From Portulaca oleracea (taxonomy: Eukaryota; Streptophyta; Magnoliopsida; Caryophyllales; Portulacaceae), in contig CM055891.1 of NCBI GenBank assembly GCA_029582165.1, forward strand, positions 29,304,832-29,368,831: a DNA stretch of 64,000 bases, given 5' to 3'. Below the pieces are notes generated by a model. That model searched no databases. It was not told the origin of the DNA and was given only the letters and a program-made list of their open reading frames with translations. Below are positions 23,501 to 33,047 of the stretch, piece after piece; the first letter of the stretch is position 1, and each line of letters begins with the position of its first letter. The translations under genes were made by a program, and so were the position numbers.

Positions 23501-24925
23501 TGGAAGTAGCTCCCATAGGTAATGTGAGAATCTTTCTATCCAAAAGGAATTTAAGAGAATGCCTATTGTTCTGTGCATAGCGCATTCTTCTTTGCTATGA
23601 AGAGCAGTGTCATTTCTATTTCTTATAGTTATTCATTCTGAAAACATCCCTGAAAAAATCTAGTGAAACCTAATCATGAGATAAAGATGTTTCTGGTAAT
23701 TAATTCATTTTGATAAACTCGGGCTTGATTCTAAAAGCCATAAACTTTCTCCATTAGTGGCAGCTCTTTTTGACTGACCAACTGACCATGCATCACTAAT
23801 TTCAGCAGACATCAAGAAGCTACATGGACAGCCAGAAATTTAAGCACAAGAAGTTAGCACTGACTATTATCCTATCCCTGGGATATACTGGTTTAATCTG
23901 TACAATGCTGTTCAGTGTTACGACACTCATAATTGCAAGCTCCATAGTCCATACGTATTTATTACTTGATGATTTCAGTTACAATCCTACAGCTTCCATC
24001 CTTAACCATAAAAATAATATTAGCATTTCAAAGTTCAAACTACAAGCCATGAATATCTGAACAGTATATTCACTTGGCAAATGGAACATTTGTTTTCAAC
24101 ACCTTAGTTATACCATACGAATATACGATGCTTCGAATTTACTGAGACACTCGCTAGTATTTGCTGCTGCTAATAGCACATATGTTGCCAACACTATGTT
24201 TTTATTGCAATTGTTGAGGTCAAAAGAATTTCGCACATAATTTACATCTTAAGCAACCTTAGAATCATTGAGACGGACGTAAAATCCAAATCTAGTCTCT
24301 CTAATTTCAAAAAGTAAATAAATGCACACAGGAAAAGCACATTAATCGCATTTTTGCATCAATAACAACGAGATTCAACGTGTTTCTTCTTCATAGTACA
24401 AGCATCCGACTAAAGAACGGCCAAAACCACACTCCAAAGCATTCTAAATAGTTCATCTCCAACAATATCTAGATTGATAGACATTTTTCAACCTAAATGA
24501 TTGACACAAAGCATCTCGCTTTCTATTCATCCACAAACTTCAGCAATTGCATCCGTTTTGAGCTCCGATTAAAAGAAATGAACATCTGAACTAGAAAGAA
24601 AGATAGAGACAGACCTGATTGTCAAGAACACTGTCATCGAGTGAGTTCTGAGAGATCTGAGAGAAAATTCCGTTCGGTTGTGACGAAAATCCTTGAGAGA
24701 ATGACTGCTGTGACGGCTGTGATCGCGGCTGCTGCGCTGCCACAATGCTTGCTCTCCTATCAATTAGCACCACCAGAATCCATCGAATCATGCAAAAACC
24801 TAAAGAATTGAACGCAAAACGAAGATGATCCAGGGAGAAATTTAAACAAGTCGATCAAACCTGTTGTGAGGCGGAAGAACAGAAATCGAATTGAGATCGC
24901 ACGCTTTGTTGATTTTCATCTTCAT
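20503..24925 (-). CDS. PRD3: PRD3/PAIR1-like meiotic recombination initiation protein (13 exons)
   Basis: Coding exons (minus): 24925-24861, 24756-24615, 23401-23248, 23044-22910, 22599-22547, 22467-22285, 22148-22083, 21999-21959, 21608-21560, 21465-21425, 21202-21049, 20860-20782, 20621-20503. Every junction keeps frame, giving 426 residues, close to the Arabidopsis PRD3 length of about 450. The N-terminus MKMKINKACDLNSISVLPPH is the family hallmark, followed by SQPSQQSFSQGFSSQ, then a coiled-coil core (NDELDRKITAVETSISRF, GLRQKSTAHDDSLHLL, NRGQEDIRATHDVGLKSING), and a basic C-terminus ARRILMKARRRKRRAS. PRD3/PAIR1 is needed for programmed meiotic double-strand breaks and homologue pairing in the nucleus of meiocytes. 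Intron 6 appears to use a GC donor (CAG|GCATGT). Exons 8-9 and 10-11 are a duplicated pair, and a copy of exon 1 lies upstream; see findings. Confidence 0.9.
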
Positions 24926-25266
24926 CTACTCGAAAAAACACTCTAAAATCGATCAATTCTGATATATTTCTGGAATCTGACGGAGTTCATCGACGAGTCA
25001 CAATGCTTGATCTCCTATCAATTAGCACCACCAGAATCCATCGAATCATGCAAAAACCTAAAGAATTGAATGCAAAACGAAGAACGAAGATGATCAACAG
25101 AGAAAATTGAACAAGTCGATCAAACCTGTCCTGTTGTGAGGCGGAAGAACAGAAATCGAATTGAGATCTCACGCTTTGTTGATTTTCGTCTTCATCTACT
25201 CGAAAAATCACTCTGAAATCGATCAATTCTGAGATATTTCTGGAATCAGATGGAGTTCATCGACGC
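24741..25266 (-). repeat. Tandem duplication of PRD3 exon 1 and its flanks (2 x ~260 bp)
   Basis: 24741-24998 and 24999-25266 are near identical with a period of 258-268 bp. Shared words include CAATTAGCACCACCAGAATC, CATCGAATCATGCAAAAACC and GAGGCGGAAGAACAGAAATC. The gene-proximal copy carries the working start codon (24925). The distal copy has ATG at 25195 but reads MKTKINKA and then TGA, because the Cys codon TGC became TGA. It also gained CTGTC-type extra bases at the exon end. Confidence 0.95.
25193..25195 (-). promoter_or_regulatory. Upstream ATG / 8-codon uORF from the duplicated exon 1
   Basis: The distal exon-1 copy gives a complete tiny frame, eight codons then TGA (25195 down to 25169). 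It lies between the likely TATA box near 25355 and the true start at 24925. If the transcript includes it, scanning ribosomes meet this uORF first. A splice-donor-like CAG|GTTTG in the distal copy and acceptor-like TTGATAG in the repeat could remove part of it. Confidence 0.5.
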
Positions 25267-25350
25267 ATTTCGAGCTCTGCTCTGTCAGTGTAATTCTGGA
25301 GGGAGGGAGGGAAGCAGAAATGAAATGTTGATAAGTGACAGTTGAGGGGT

Positions 25351-25360
25351 TTATATAGTA
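25351..25360 (-). promoter_or_regulatory. Candidate TATA box of the PRD3-like gene
   Basis: The minus strand reads CTATATAAACCCCTCAACTG here, a good plant TATA element followed by a C-rich start zone. It lies about 430 bases before the working ATG and just outside the duplicated exon-1 block, so transcription would run through both copies. Confidence 0.5.
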
Positions 25361-25970
25361 TGGTGATTTAATAGAGCGGGAATAACAACGGCAGATTAAT
25401 TAATTAATTAATCACTCATGACTCATGTTAATCACGGAGGGCTAGTATTGGGCCATCATTTGGGCAGCTTTCGGCCCAAAACTTGTGGGAAGACATTAGG
25501 AGCTTTGGGCCAATTCGTTAAAGGGTTAGGTTCAGTATATCTAAGCAAGGTTGTTAGAAGTGATATCCTAACTCGAACCTTTTGGATCGAAATATAGATA
25601 GTAAAATCGATTGAGAATTTTGGATCATAAAATCTTAAGATCGTAAATTAGGATTGAGATTTTAATAGTTATGTATCTATAAGTCATAATTAACACAGAT
25701 ACTTAAATTTTATCTAAACTCATTCAAATACAAAACTATTCAATTCGCCGTAAAATCACTAAAATGATACTTTAAATGAGAAAAATATGTACTTGGTTTT
25801 TTTCTGATTATTTGTAACTCAAAAACGGGCAAGAGTTCGCAAACAACCATTGTCAAAACAAGACAATAGAAACAGCTCAGGATACATATCATAAACAGAC
25901 AAAAGCAACTAGCTCATCAAGCATAAAAATAGCAAAAATAATTTTAAATCTTCACTTGTGCCTTCTTTTC
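25361..25970. other. Intergenic stretch upstream of PRD3
   Basis: No gene. The part 25545-25700 (TTTTGGATCATAAAATCTTA, then AGGATTGAGATTTTAATAGT) is a diverged copy of the repeat found in tandem at 57780-58125. Two site II-like GGGCC/TGGGC words lie around 25451-25510 and may serve the PRD3 promoter. Confidence 0.4.
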
Positions 25971-26290
25971 TTACAGCAAATCGTCTTTAAATTTCTTTGC
26001 AGCAATTTCCTTATCATCACGAATAACACTCAATTTACACCCAACCTTTGTCGCTCTGCGTGCCTCGTCATCCAATTTATCCAAACATATTTCCAAGGAA
26101 CCTCTAAAGTCTCAGCACTGATCTCTAAATCATCTTCATTGTTGGACTCTTGTCTTCTATTAGAGCGTTTTATCTTCCCTTTATTAAGACTTGAGCTTAT
26201 TGATGAAACAACCCTGCAAGTTGCTTGTTTGACTAAACGTCACTTGGAATTGCAGATTATATTGAGATTTCTTTTCCGATGATTTTTCAC
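25971..26290 (-). pseudogene. Decayed C-terminal gene fragment, family unknown
   Basis: On the minus strand one frame reads KRSNRRQESNNEDDLEISAE, then a one-base shift leads to LEICLDKLDDEARRATKVGC and finally AAKKFKDDLL before a TAA at 25971-25973. The composition is that of a real charged protein tail rather than AT-rich noise, and the shift breaks it. I do not recognise the family. The longer forward-strand frame over the same bases is its shadow. Confidence 0.3.
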
Positions 26291-27019
26291 TTTTGGAGCC
26301 TTGGGAACTAAGTTCTTAAATTAGGTGGCACAGCAGGACATAGTTCAACATCAAAGGGGATAAGTGGATCACTAATGGTACAATCACAATTCACAATCAG
26401 AAATGGCCACCACACCATTACCCACCAAACCATCAAATTGAGAACCTCTCATAAGAACCTCTTTATAGGAAAACTTGCTCATAACATTAGGCTAAGCCTC
26501 AGAGGCACCACGCAGATCTGATAAGGTTTTACTCGAATCACAGACAACATCAGCCAAATATGTACTTAGTTTTAATAGATAACACATTTTTTAGTTTGAA
26601 AAATAAAAGCAATAATCTTGCACTATTTCAATTTATTATAAATTCTCACCACAATTTCTCATATTATCAACCCATCAAATGTCTTGCCAAAAGATTTTTT
26701 AAAATATAATTATATTATATTTTCACAAACAGTATGTTTTTACAATTCTTAATCTCATGATGTTGCTTCACAGTTTATTCCTTCGATGTCATATGACCTA
26801 TCATATATTTGATTGTCACGGTTTCCAATATTATTCTTTAATTGATAATTTCTTATATAATACGGAGTATTATATTAATAATAACAATATTGTTTACGAT
26901 AGTATTTTTCTTTATAAATCTAAAGGTATTAATATTATCTATCTATAATAATATAAAAGTAATATATTCGAAATTTGAAATACTCAACCCAGAGTGATTG
27001 TAGGGGTTATCGGCCAATC

Positions 27020-28350
27020 AGATTAAAGAAAAAAAAATCGATTTTAAAAACAGTAAAAAATTCCCGCACATGAAATAATAAAAAATGATTTAAAAAAATA
27101 ATTAACAAGTCTAATCAGATTAAGAGTCTATCTTATCTAATTAGAAATCTATTTCCCAACCGAATTAGGACTCTACATCTCACCCAAATCTAATTAGAAC
27201 TCTACCTCCCGACCTAATATATAAACATCGAAACATTGAATCACATGGCTTTACAATTTTTTTCAAAAAATTTTGCATGATACATTGGATTTACCTGGTG
27301 AAAAATATCAGAATATTACAATTTAGCATTCTCGATAATTTAAAAAGATTGAAAGTATATAATCTCCGCAATATCTGTGAAGATATTCAACCCCTCCCTT
27401 TTTGACTTTAGCATGTGTTCTGTTGCCCGTCAGTATTGTCTGAGAAATCTATTAATATATAAAAGTAATATGTTTATATTTTGTTGCACAGGCCTGCCTT
27501 TTTTGAATGTAAGCGATGCAACTTTGGTAAGGGCTGAACTTGCTCAGTTGTATTTACACAGGGCACCTAATAATTCATGTATCATCACTATGATTTCTTT
27601 TTGGAATATGGATTTCGCTGATTATTTGCTGCTCCTTTTTTATGTAACTTAGAAGGTGGGTGGGATACGAGTAGTGGTCGAGAAGGTGATGCATGTCCGA
27701 AAACCGCATCCAGGGGCTCAGAGAAAATGGTCACCAGCAACCCCCTGCCAGTGAAAGTGATTGAGTTAGTCCACATAGCTAGAAGTATACATGTATAACC
27801 TAAAAGACACTTTAAAATTTGAAAGCATATATGTTTCTTTTCAATTGTGAAGTGCTATAATTAAATTAGATCTCATGACTATATATGATATGTGGAATCC
27901 AAATCCGAAATCATACTTTGTAAATGAGTATGTGATGATTGTTGATATTTTCTTCATCTTTTTCAATCTCAATCTATTCATATTTTTTTATGGTGGAGCC
28001 ACCCTTCATAGTATGTGTTGAATGTCCTGTAATTGTAATGTAACATCAACAAGATTTTAATGACAAAGCAACAATCACACTTAGAAATGTAAGTCCATAC
28101 ATCTCACAAAAAGGTGCATCCATAGAATAATAATTGTAATATATTAAAGGAAAAAATCGAATTAAAATTACAGTAAACAATTTTCGCCTATGAAATAATA
28201 ATTAAAAAATCGATTTAAAAAAATAATATACAAAAAACTTAATCAATTAGGACAATACCTTATCTAATTAGAAATCTACCTCCTAACCCAATTAGGAGTC
28301 TAACTCCCCCCAAATCTAATTAGGAATCTACCTCCACCTAAATCTATATA
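27020..28350. repeat. Pair of ~215-bp direct repeats (27020-27235 and 28140-28350)
   Basis: Both segments contain, in order, AAAATCGATTT/AAAATCGAATT, ATGAAATAATAA, TTTAAAAAAATAAT, CTTATCTAATTAGAAATCTA and ACCCAAATCTAATTAG/CCCAAATCTAATTAGG. They have the same orientation and are about 1.1 kb apart. They look like the 5' internal region of two related Helitron copies, or a duplication within one. Confidence 0.7.
27489..27610 (+). pseudogene. Possible captured exon inside the Helitron-like element
   Basis: A splice-acceptor-like TTTGTTGCACAG is followed by a frame reading GLPFLNVSDATLVRAELAQL and YLHRAPNN. Base composition and amino-acid pattern (an amphipathic helix) resemble a real exon more than the AT-rich surroundings. 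Helitrons often carry such exon pieces. The family is not recognised and the frame ends without an obvious donor. Confidence 0.3.
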
Positions 28351-29181
28351 TCGTGCCCTTCACCAAATTGTTATTTCTTATAATTTTTGACACTATTTTT
28401 TTAATAGTAAATATTAATTATTAACTATAAGAAACTTGGGATGCGTAGGTTGTGTCAATGAGCACTAAACGATACTCTAATCGAATCAACTCCTTCCATT
28501 AAACTTATTTTAAGCACTTTTTGAAATATAAAAAATAATATATAAAAGTATAACTTTATTCAATTTATATGTAATAATATAGTTATAGAATTCAATCATA
28601 TCATCAAATTTCATCTTAATATATATAATATAGTTTTGATGACAAGGCAAGACACTTTCTCAAGACTCATACAATTCAAAATGACTTCTTTTTTTTTTAC
28701 TTGAATCGAGAGTATTAACATATTTATGTTTATTTTATTTATTAAATTATTTAAATATCCCATGTAGGGGTGGAAATGAGCCAAGCCGAGCTCGAGCCTA
28801 TAAGGCTTGAGGCTTGGCTTGTTACTTTTCAGGTGAGCTCGAGCTTGGCTTGTGGCTTGCCGAGCTTGAATATATTTGGCTTGGGCTTGGCTTGCATTTG
28901 TAGGCTTGGCTTGGCTTGTGACTTGGCTTGCGGCTTGGTCGTTACGACAAATAATAATCATTTATATTTTAAGTGGTAAATAATTTGTAAAATAAATTAA
29001 ATTTTATTATGAAGACAAGATTATGTGTAATGTTTTAATTTAGATGCAGTGTCATGCAACGCTAGTATCCTAATACAATATTACATAATAGGATGTTCTC
29101 GATAGGATTTTATAATGTTTTTAACTATTTAATTAGCATCTTTGACTAAATATTTAATATATATATGTATATATATATATA

Positions 29182-31223
29182 TGATAATTGGATTCTAATA
29201 ATTCATACTTTCACCAATTGGACAATGGTGGACCGTACTTTCACTTTGTATTCTGGTGGACCAAAATAAAATAAAGTTGGATTTGAGTGGGACGCCGGCG
29301 AGTTGAGTGACGGTGACTCGGTGGTTTGTTGACATGGCACGTTGGGTATGAGTTTGACCGGATTGACTTTAATTTTTATTGCCACATCATACACAAAACA
29401 CATACCAATAGGTTTTCCCTTTTTTTTTAGTCCAGCGTGTAAAAAAAAATTAAAATCCCCATTTTCCTTTTCTCTCTCTTCTTTTTCCATTTCCAATCTC
29501 CCCTCTCTCTCTCTCTCTAATAATTCCCCACCCAGATTCCTCTCTCTCTCTCTCTTCCATGGCCCCTCCTCCGCTTCTCTCTTCCATCGCCTCATCCAAA
29601 GAATAGAGTTAGGTATGACCCCTCCTCTTTCCTCCTCTGCGATTCAATTATGTCAATAAATACAATCTTTATAGTGCTCCACCATCCCAGGAATAAGCAT
29701 TGAAAGTTGAGGAATACCAACATTCTCCTCCACTTTCCTCCTCATTTCTCCAATCTTAGGGTATGGTTGGACCAAGGGCACAAACCCTTTTGATCCTGTC
29801 ATAGTTTTACAGGGTTCATACATATTATCACCCACTAATTTACTTCTTTTATCCTGTTCCTGCAAACACAAGAAACCAAACAACAAACAGGTATCATGTT
29901 AGTTAAAGCTTGGATTGGATCATCAGATTCTAAATTTTACAACATTTGGTTTGGATTTCCATAGAAACACAATCATTTAATTTCTATGATTGGCAGAAAG
30001 CCTTTACCTTTTGATTTTGTGAAACAAGGGTTTGGGTTTGGTTCTGATGGCAATTATGAGAAGTGATGGGTGTGACATTGTCATTACAAAATAAATCCAT
30101 TTCTTCTTTCTTTCCAAAGTTTTTCTCATTACAATCAACAAGAAACCCAGGTAAAACAAAACAGCCCCAGCCCAGCCCGATTCGAGAATCACTCTCAATC
30201 ATCTACCCATTTATTTTTTTTAAAAAAAAAGAAAATGTCTGTCTGGAATGCTAATTGCTAAGAAACCATTAACAACAAATCAAAGGATAAAACTGCAGTG
30301 AAATTAGGGAAGGACGAGATGAACAAAAAAAAGAAGAAGAAACAAACCATCTTTTAAGAGGAGCATGCAAAGAGGGAGTTCCCGTTTAAAAACTTCAATT
30401 TTTTTTCATCTCTTCTTCTAATCTGTTGACAAAGTGATCGAGCTTGTCCGATTTCTTGGAGGCATCGGTGATGATCGAGACTTGTTTCAGAAAGCGATTG
30501 ACAGTTTCAGGGACGAAACTGGGTTTCAAATCCAAGGCGAGCTCAGGCGACACCAAACCCATTCGAATTGCCATGTGAATTGAATTCAGAAATCAGAATC
30601 CTCCCTTGCAGAATGATTGGATTCAGGAGAAAGAGAGAGAGAGGAAGAAGATGAAAAAGAAGTAAAGGATATGAATGCAGATTCCATATCAAAACATAGT
30701 TCTTCATGGGCATGTGAGGAGGGCGGCAGATACGGCGGGAAAGAGGCGGCGGAGGGGTGGGTAGTGTTGATGGTGGTGGTTGAGGAGGGTGAAGAGGAAG
30801 GTGAAGGTGAAGAGAGAGAAGCAGAGGAGGGGCCATGGAAGAGAGAGAGAGAGAGAGAGAGAGGAATTTGGGTGGGGAATTATTACACAGAGAGAGAGGG
30901 GGGGGGGAATTGGAAATGGAAAAAGAAGAGAGAGAAAAGGAAAATGGGGGTTTTAATTTTTTTTACACGCTTGATTAAAAGAAAAGAAGAAAAACCTATT
31001 GGCATGTGTTTTGTGTATGATGTGCCAATAAAAATTAAAGTCAATCCGGTCAAACTCATGCCCAATGTGTCATGTCAGCAAACAACCGAGTCACCGCCAC
31101 TCAACTCGCCGGCGTCCATTCAAATCCAATTTTATTTTTTTTTTGGTCCATCAGAATACAAAGTGAAAGTACGGTCCACCATTGTCTAATTGGTAAAAGT
31201 ATGGACTATTAGAATCCAATTAT

Positions 31224-31225
<2 letters not shown>
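29182..31225. mobile_element. Pack-MULE-type element carrying GARP transcription-factor gene pieces
   Basis: Arms of about 400 bases match in inverted orientation (29182-29590 against 30820-31225): tip GATAATTGGATTCTAATAAT, then CAATGGTGGACCGTACTTTC, GTGACTCGGTGGTTTGTTGA-type and CCGGATTGACTTTAATTTTT. The tip belongs to the same GGRWAATTSGAWTC group as the elements at 15623 and 58693. Both ends abut TA dinucleotide runs, so the target duplication cannot be told from the microsatellite. The interior has no transposase but has exon-like pieces of a host gene on the minus strand. Confidence 0.85.
29653..30562 (-). pseudogene. Captured fragment of an HRS1/HHO/EFM-type GARP transcription factor
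   Basis: Minus-strand exon-like pieces. Piece 1 (30562-30348) begins MGLVSPELALDLKPSFVPET, continues KSDKLDHFVNRLEEEM, and after a one-base excess in an A8 run picks up FKRELPLCMLLLKD in the next frame; it ends at a GT donor in the phase expected for the family (AAAGATG|GTTTG). A doubtful middle piece ends NQTQTLVSQNQK|GTAAAG at 30008. Piece 3 begins after TTTGCAG at 29859: EQDKRSKLVGDNM, GSKGFVPLVQPY, KVEENVGIPQLSMLIPG, stop at 29653. The order matches the N-terminal coiled-coil region and the LSLLTPG-like segment of HRS1-HOMOLOG/EFM proteins, which are nuclear repressors in nitrate/phosphate and flowering responses. The Myb-like GARP DNA-binding domain is absent. With the frameshift it is probably not translated as a whole. 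Confidence 0.8.

Positions 31226-31289
<64 letters not shown>
31226..31289. repeat. (TA)n microsatellite between two nested elements
   Basis: About 32 TA units separate the right end of the Mutator-like element from the left end of the foldback element. A second run (32468-32500) borders the foldback element on its right. Confidence 0.97.
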
Positions 31290-31292
<3 letters not shown>

Positions 31293-32464
31293 AGCGAATC
31301 CAGTAGGAAGAAAGATACGGTAAGAAGGTAGGAAGAAGCAATCTGGGGTGTACAAATCTAATCTGATGGCTAATAATAAAACCACTTTGCTTCCCCATAA
31401 ATCAACTAGTGATTTCGGAAAAAATAAAATAAAATAATTTAGCTAGAATGATTAGCTAGAATCATGCATGGGATTAAAGAGAGAAAGATTTATTTCCCTA
31501 AATTGTAGGGATTGAGTTATCCAAATTAAATTCAATTATTATCAAAAACTAAAAATAAAAAACAGAAGTTAACATTTTATGAGGATTATCATGGGTATGT
31601 TCCGTCCAACATCATCGTTGCTTCTCACATTTCATGACCACAATCCGTAATATTCATCACCACACTATCATAAATCAAAATTATTTCAAAGACCACACTC
31701 CCCTTATACATGACCACACCTCTCTAAATCAAATTATATCTTTATTGTCGCATTATGGAAGACCACAGTCCCTAATATACATGACCACACATTGCATAAA
31801 TTTTTCCCATAAATTTGTCCACACTTTGAACACACTGTGGTCATATTCAATAGATATACTCAACTCACTGTATAAATTTGTCTACACTCAATATATATTT
31901 GTCCACACTCTGAAGTCTGAACGACTGTGGTCATTCTATGGATAGTGTGGTCATGATGTATGGTTATGGATATTAGGAAATTCACATTTTTCCAAGGTCT
32001 ACAAAAGTTAACTGATTGTACACAGATACACTATCATATCTATACAATGGAGTATGATCACAGATATTAGGGAGTGTCGTCACAAATATATCTAGATAAC
32101 ATTGTAATTTTGACTTAATGGGAGTGTGATCATAGATATTAGGGAGTGTGGTCATAGATATTAAAGAGTATGGTCATGGAGCGTGAGAAACAACGATTAT
32201 GTTAGACTAAATATAATCCCTGTAATTTGATAACTTTTGTTTTTCTTTGGTTTTTTTATAATAATGGAGTTAAATTTGGTTAATTTAATTCCTACAATTT
32301 AGGGAAGGAAATCTCTCTCTTTCTAATTGATTTTATTTTTTTTTTTAAAAAAAACCACTAGCTGATTTATTAGGAAGTAAGCTGGCTTTATTATCAACCA
32401 TTGGATTAGATTTGTACGCTCCAGATCGTTTTTTCCTATCTTCCTACCGTATCTTTCTTCCTAT

Positions 32465-32467
<3 letters not shown>
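31290..32467. mobile_element. Foldback element with long inverted repeats and GACCACA-rich core
   Basis: The left arm has CAGTAGGAAGAAAGATACGG, AAGAAGGTAGGAAGAA, GTACAAATCTAATC and ATAAATCAACTAGTG. The right arm carries the same words in reverse complement (CCGTATCTTTCTTCCTAT, GATTAGATTTGTAC, CACTAGCTGATTTAT). Matching continues inward through TTTCCCTAAATTGTAGG. The core repeats ACCACACT and GGTCATAGATATTAGGGAGT in opposite senses, so most of the 1.2 kb can fold on itself. No coding capacity. A diverged relative lies at 58376-58640. Superfamily unknown; flanked by TA runs. Confidence 0.8.
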
Positions 32468-32504
<37 letters not shown>

Positions 32505-32722
32505 TCAACATAAAAAAAGTCAATGAATTTGTAATATTAGAATACACATATACAAGCTTATTAGGCTTGCCAAGCCTAACGAGCCGAGCTACTCATTGCT
32601 TGGCTTGGCTTGTCTAATTCAATTAGCTTCGAGCCCGCTGGCCAAGCCGAAGCCACAAGCCTTTTTCGTAAAAGGCTTGGCTCATTTCCACTCCTAATCC
32701 CATACATCGCACGGGTTAAAAA

Positions 32723-32726
32723 CTAG
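32723..32726 (+). other. Helitron 3' terminus (CTAG)
   Basis: CTAG preceded by GGGTTAAAAA and a 7-bp hairpin, and followed by T, is the standard right end of plant Helitrons. Confidence 0.65.
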
Positions 32727-33047
32727 TATAATAAATTATTATATATATTAAAAAATTTATGATCAAAACTTTTAATATCTAACTGTACAATTAAAAAAAA
32801 AACTGAGAATAAATATGAAACATATAGGATACTAGTAGTACTAGCCAGTTTCCACTGACTTGAAAAACAAAACCTCGGCCCATTTTGAGGCTTGAGTTTG
32901 ACCATCCCCAGTTGGATCCCAGACCGAGCCACGTCTCTCCTCGTAGCAGACAACCAGACTGTATTCGTCTCTGTCTGCAAAACTCAAACAACAATTCCAT
33001 ACATTCTCGAACCTTCTTCCGTCGCCGGAATAATCTCGCCGGAAAAA

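Larger units (their letters stand above)
28765..32696. mobile_element. hAT-like element with 8-bp target duplication, second layer of the nest
   Basis: The left end reads TAGGGGTGGAAATGAGCCAA and the right end, reverse complemented, TAGGAGTGGAAATGAGCCAA. Both subterminal regions are packed with GGCTTGGCTTG words in opposite orientation. Flanking octamers ATCCCATG (28757-28764) and ATCCCATA (32697-32704) match at 7 of 8. Its own sequence is only about 0.6 kb (28765-29172 and 32502-32696); the remainder is the nested Mutator-like and foldback elements. Confidence 0.85.
26942..32726 (+). mobile_element. Helitron-like element, outermost layer of a transposon nest
   Basis: The right terminus has the non-autonomous plant Helitron pattern: a short imperfect hairpin (CCCATAC...GCACGGG) followed by GTTAAAAACTAG and then T at 32727. 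A matching left start TCTATAATAATATAAAAGTA begins at 26942 after an A, fitting insertion between A and T without target duplication. The hairpin region is itself interrupted by the hAT-like element, whose removal restores the hairpin next to the tail. No Rep/helicase is present. A second Helitron-like head (TCTATTAATATATAAAAGTA) occurs at 27448, so the left boundary is less certain than the right. Confidence 0.55.

Noticed and set aside
23824..24060. 78-codon frame MDSQKFKHKKLALT with hydrophobic stretches
   Set aside because: It lies in the long PRD3 intron 2 on the opposite strand and has no family likeness or supporting signals.
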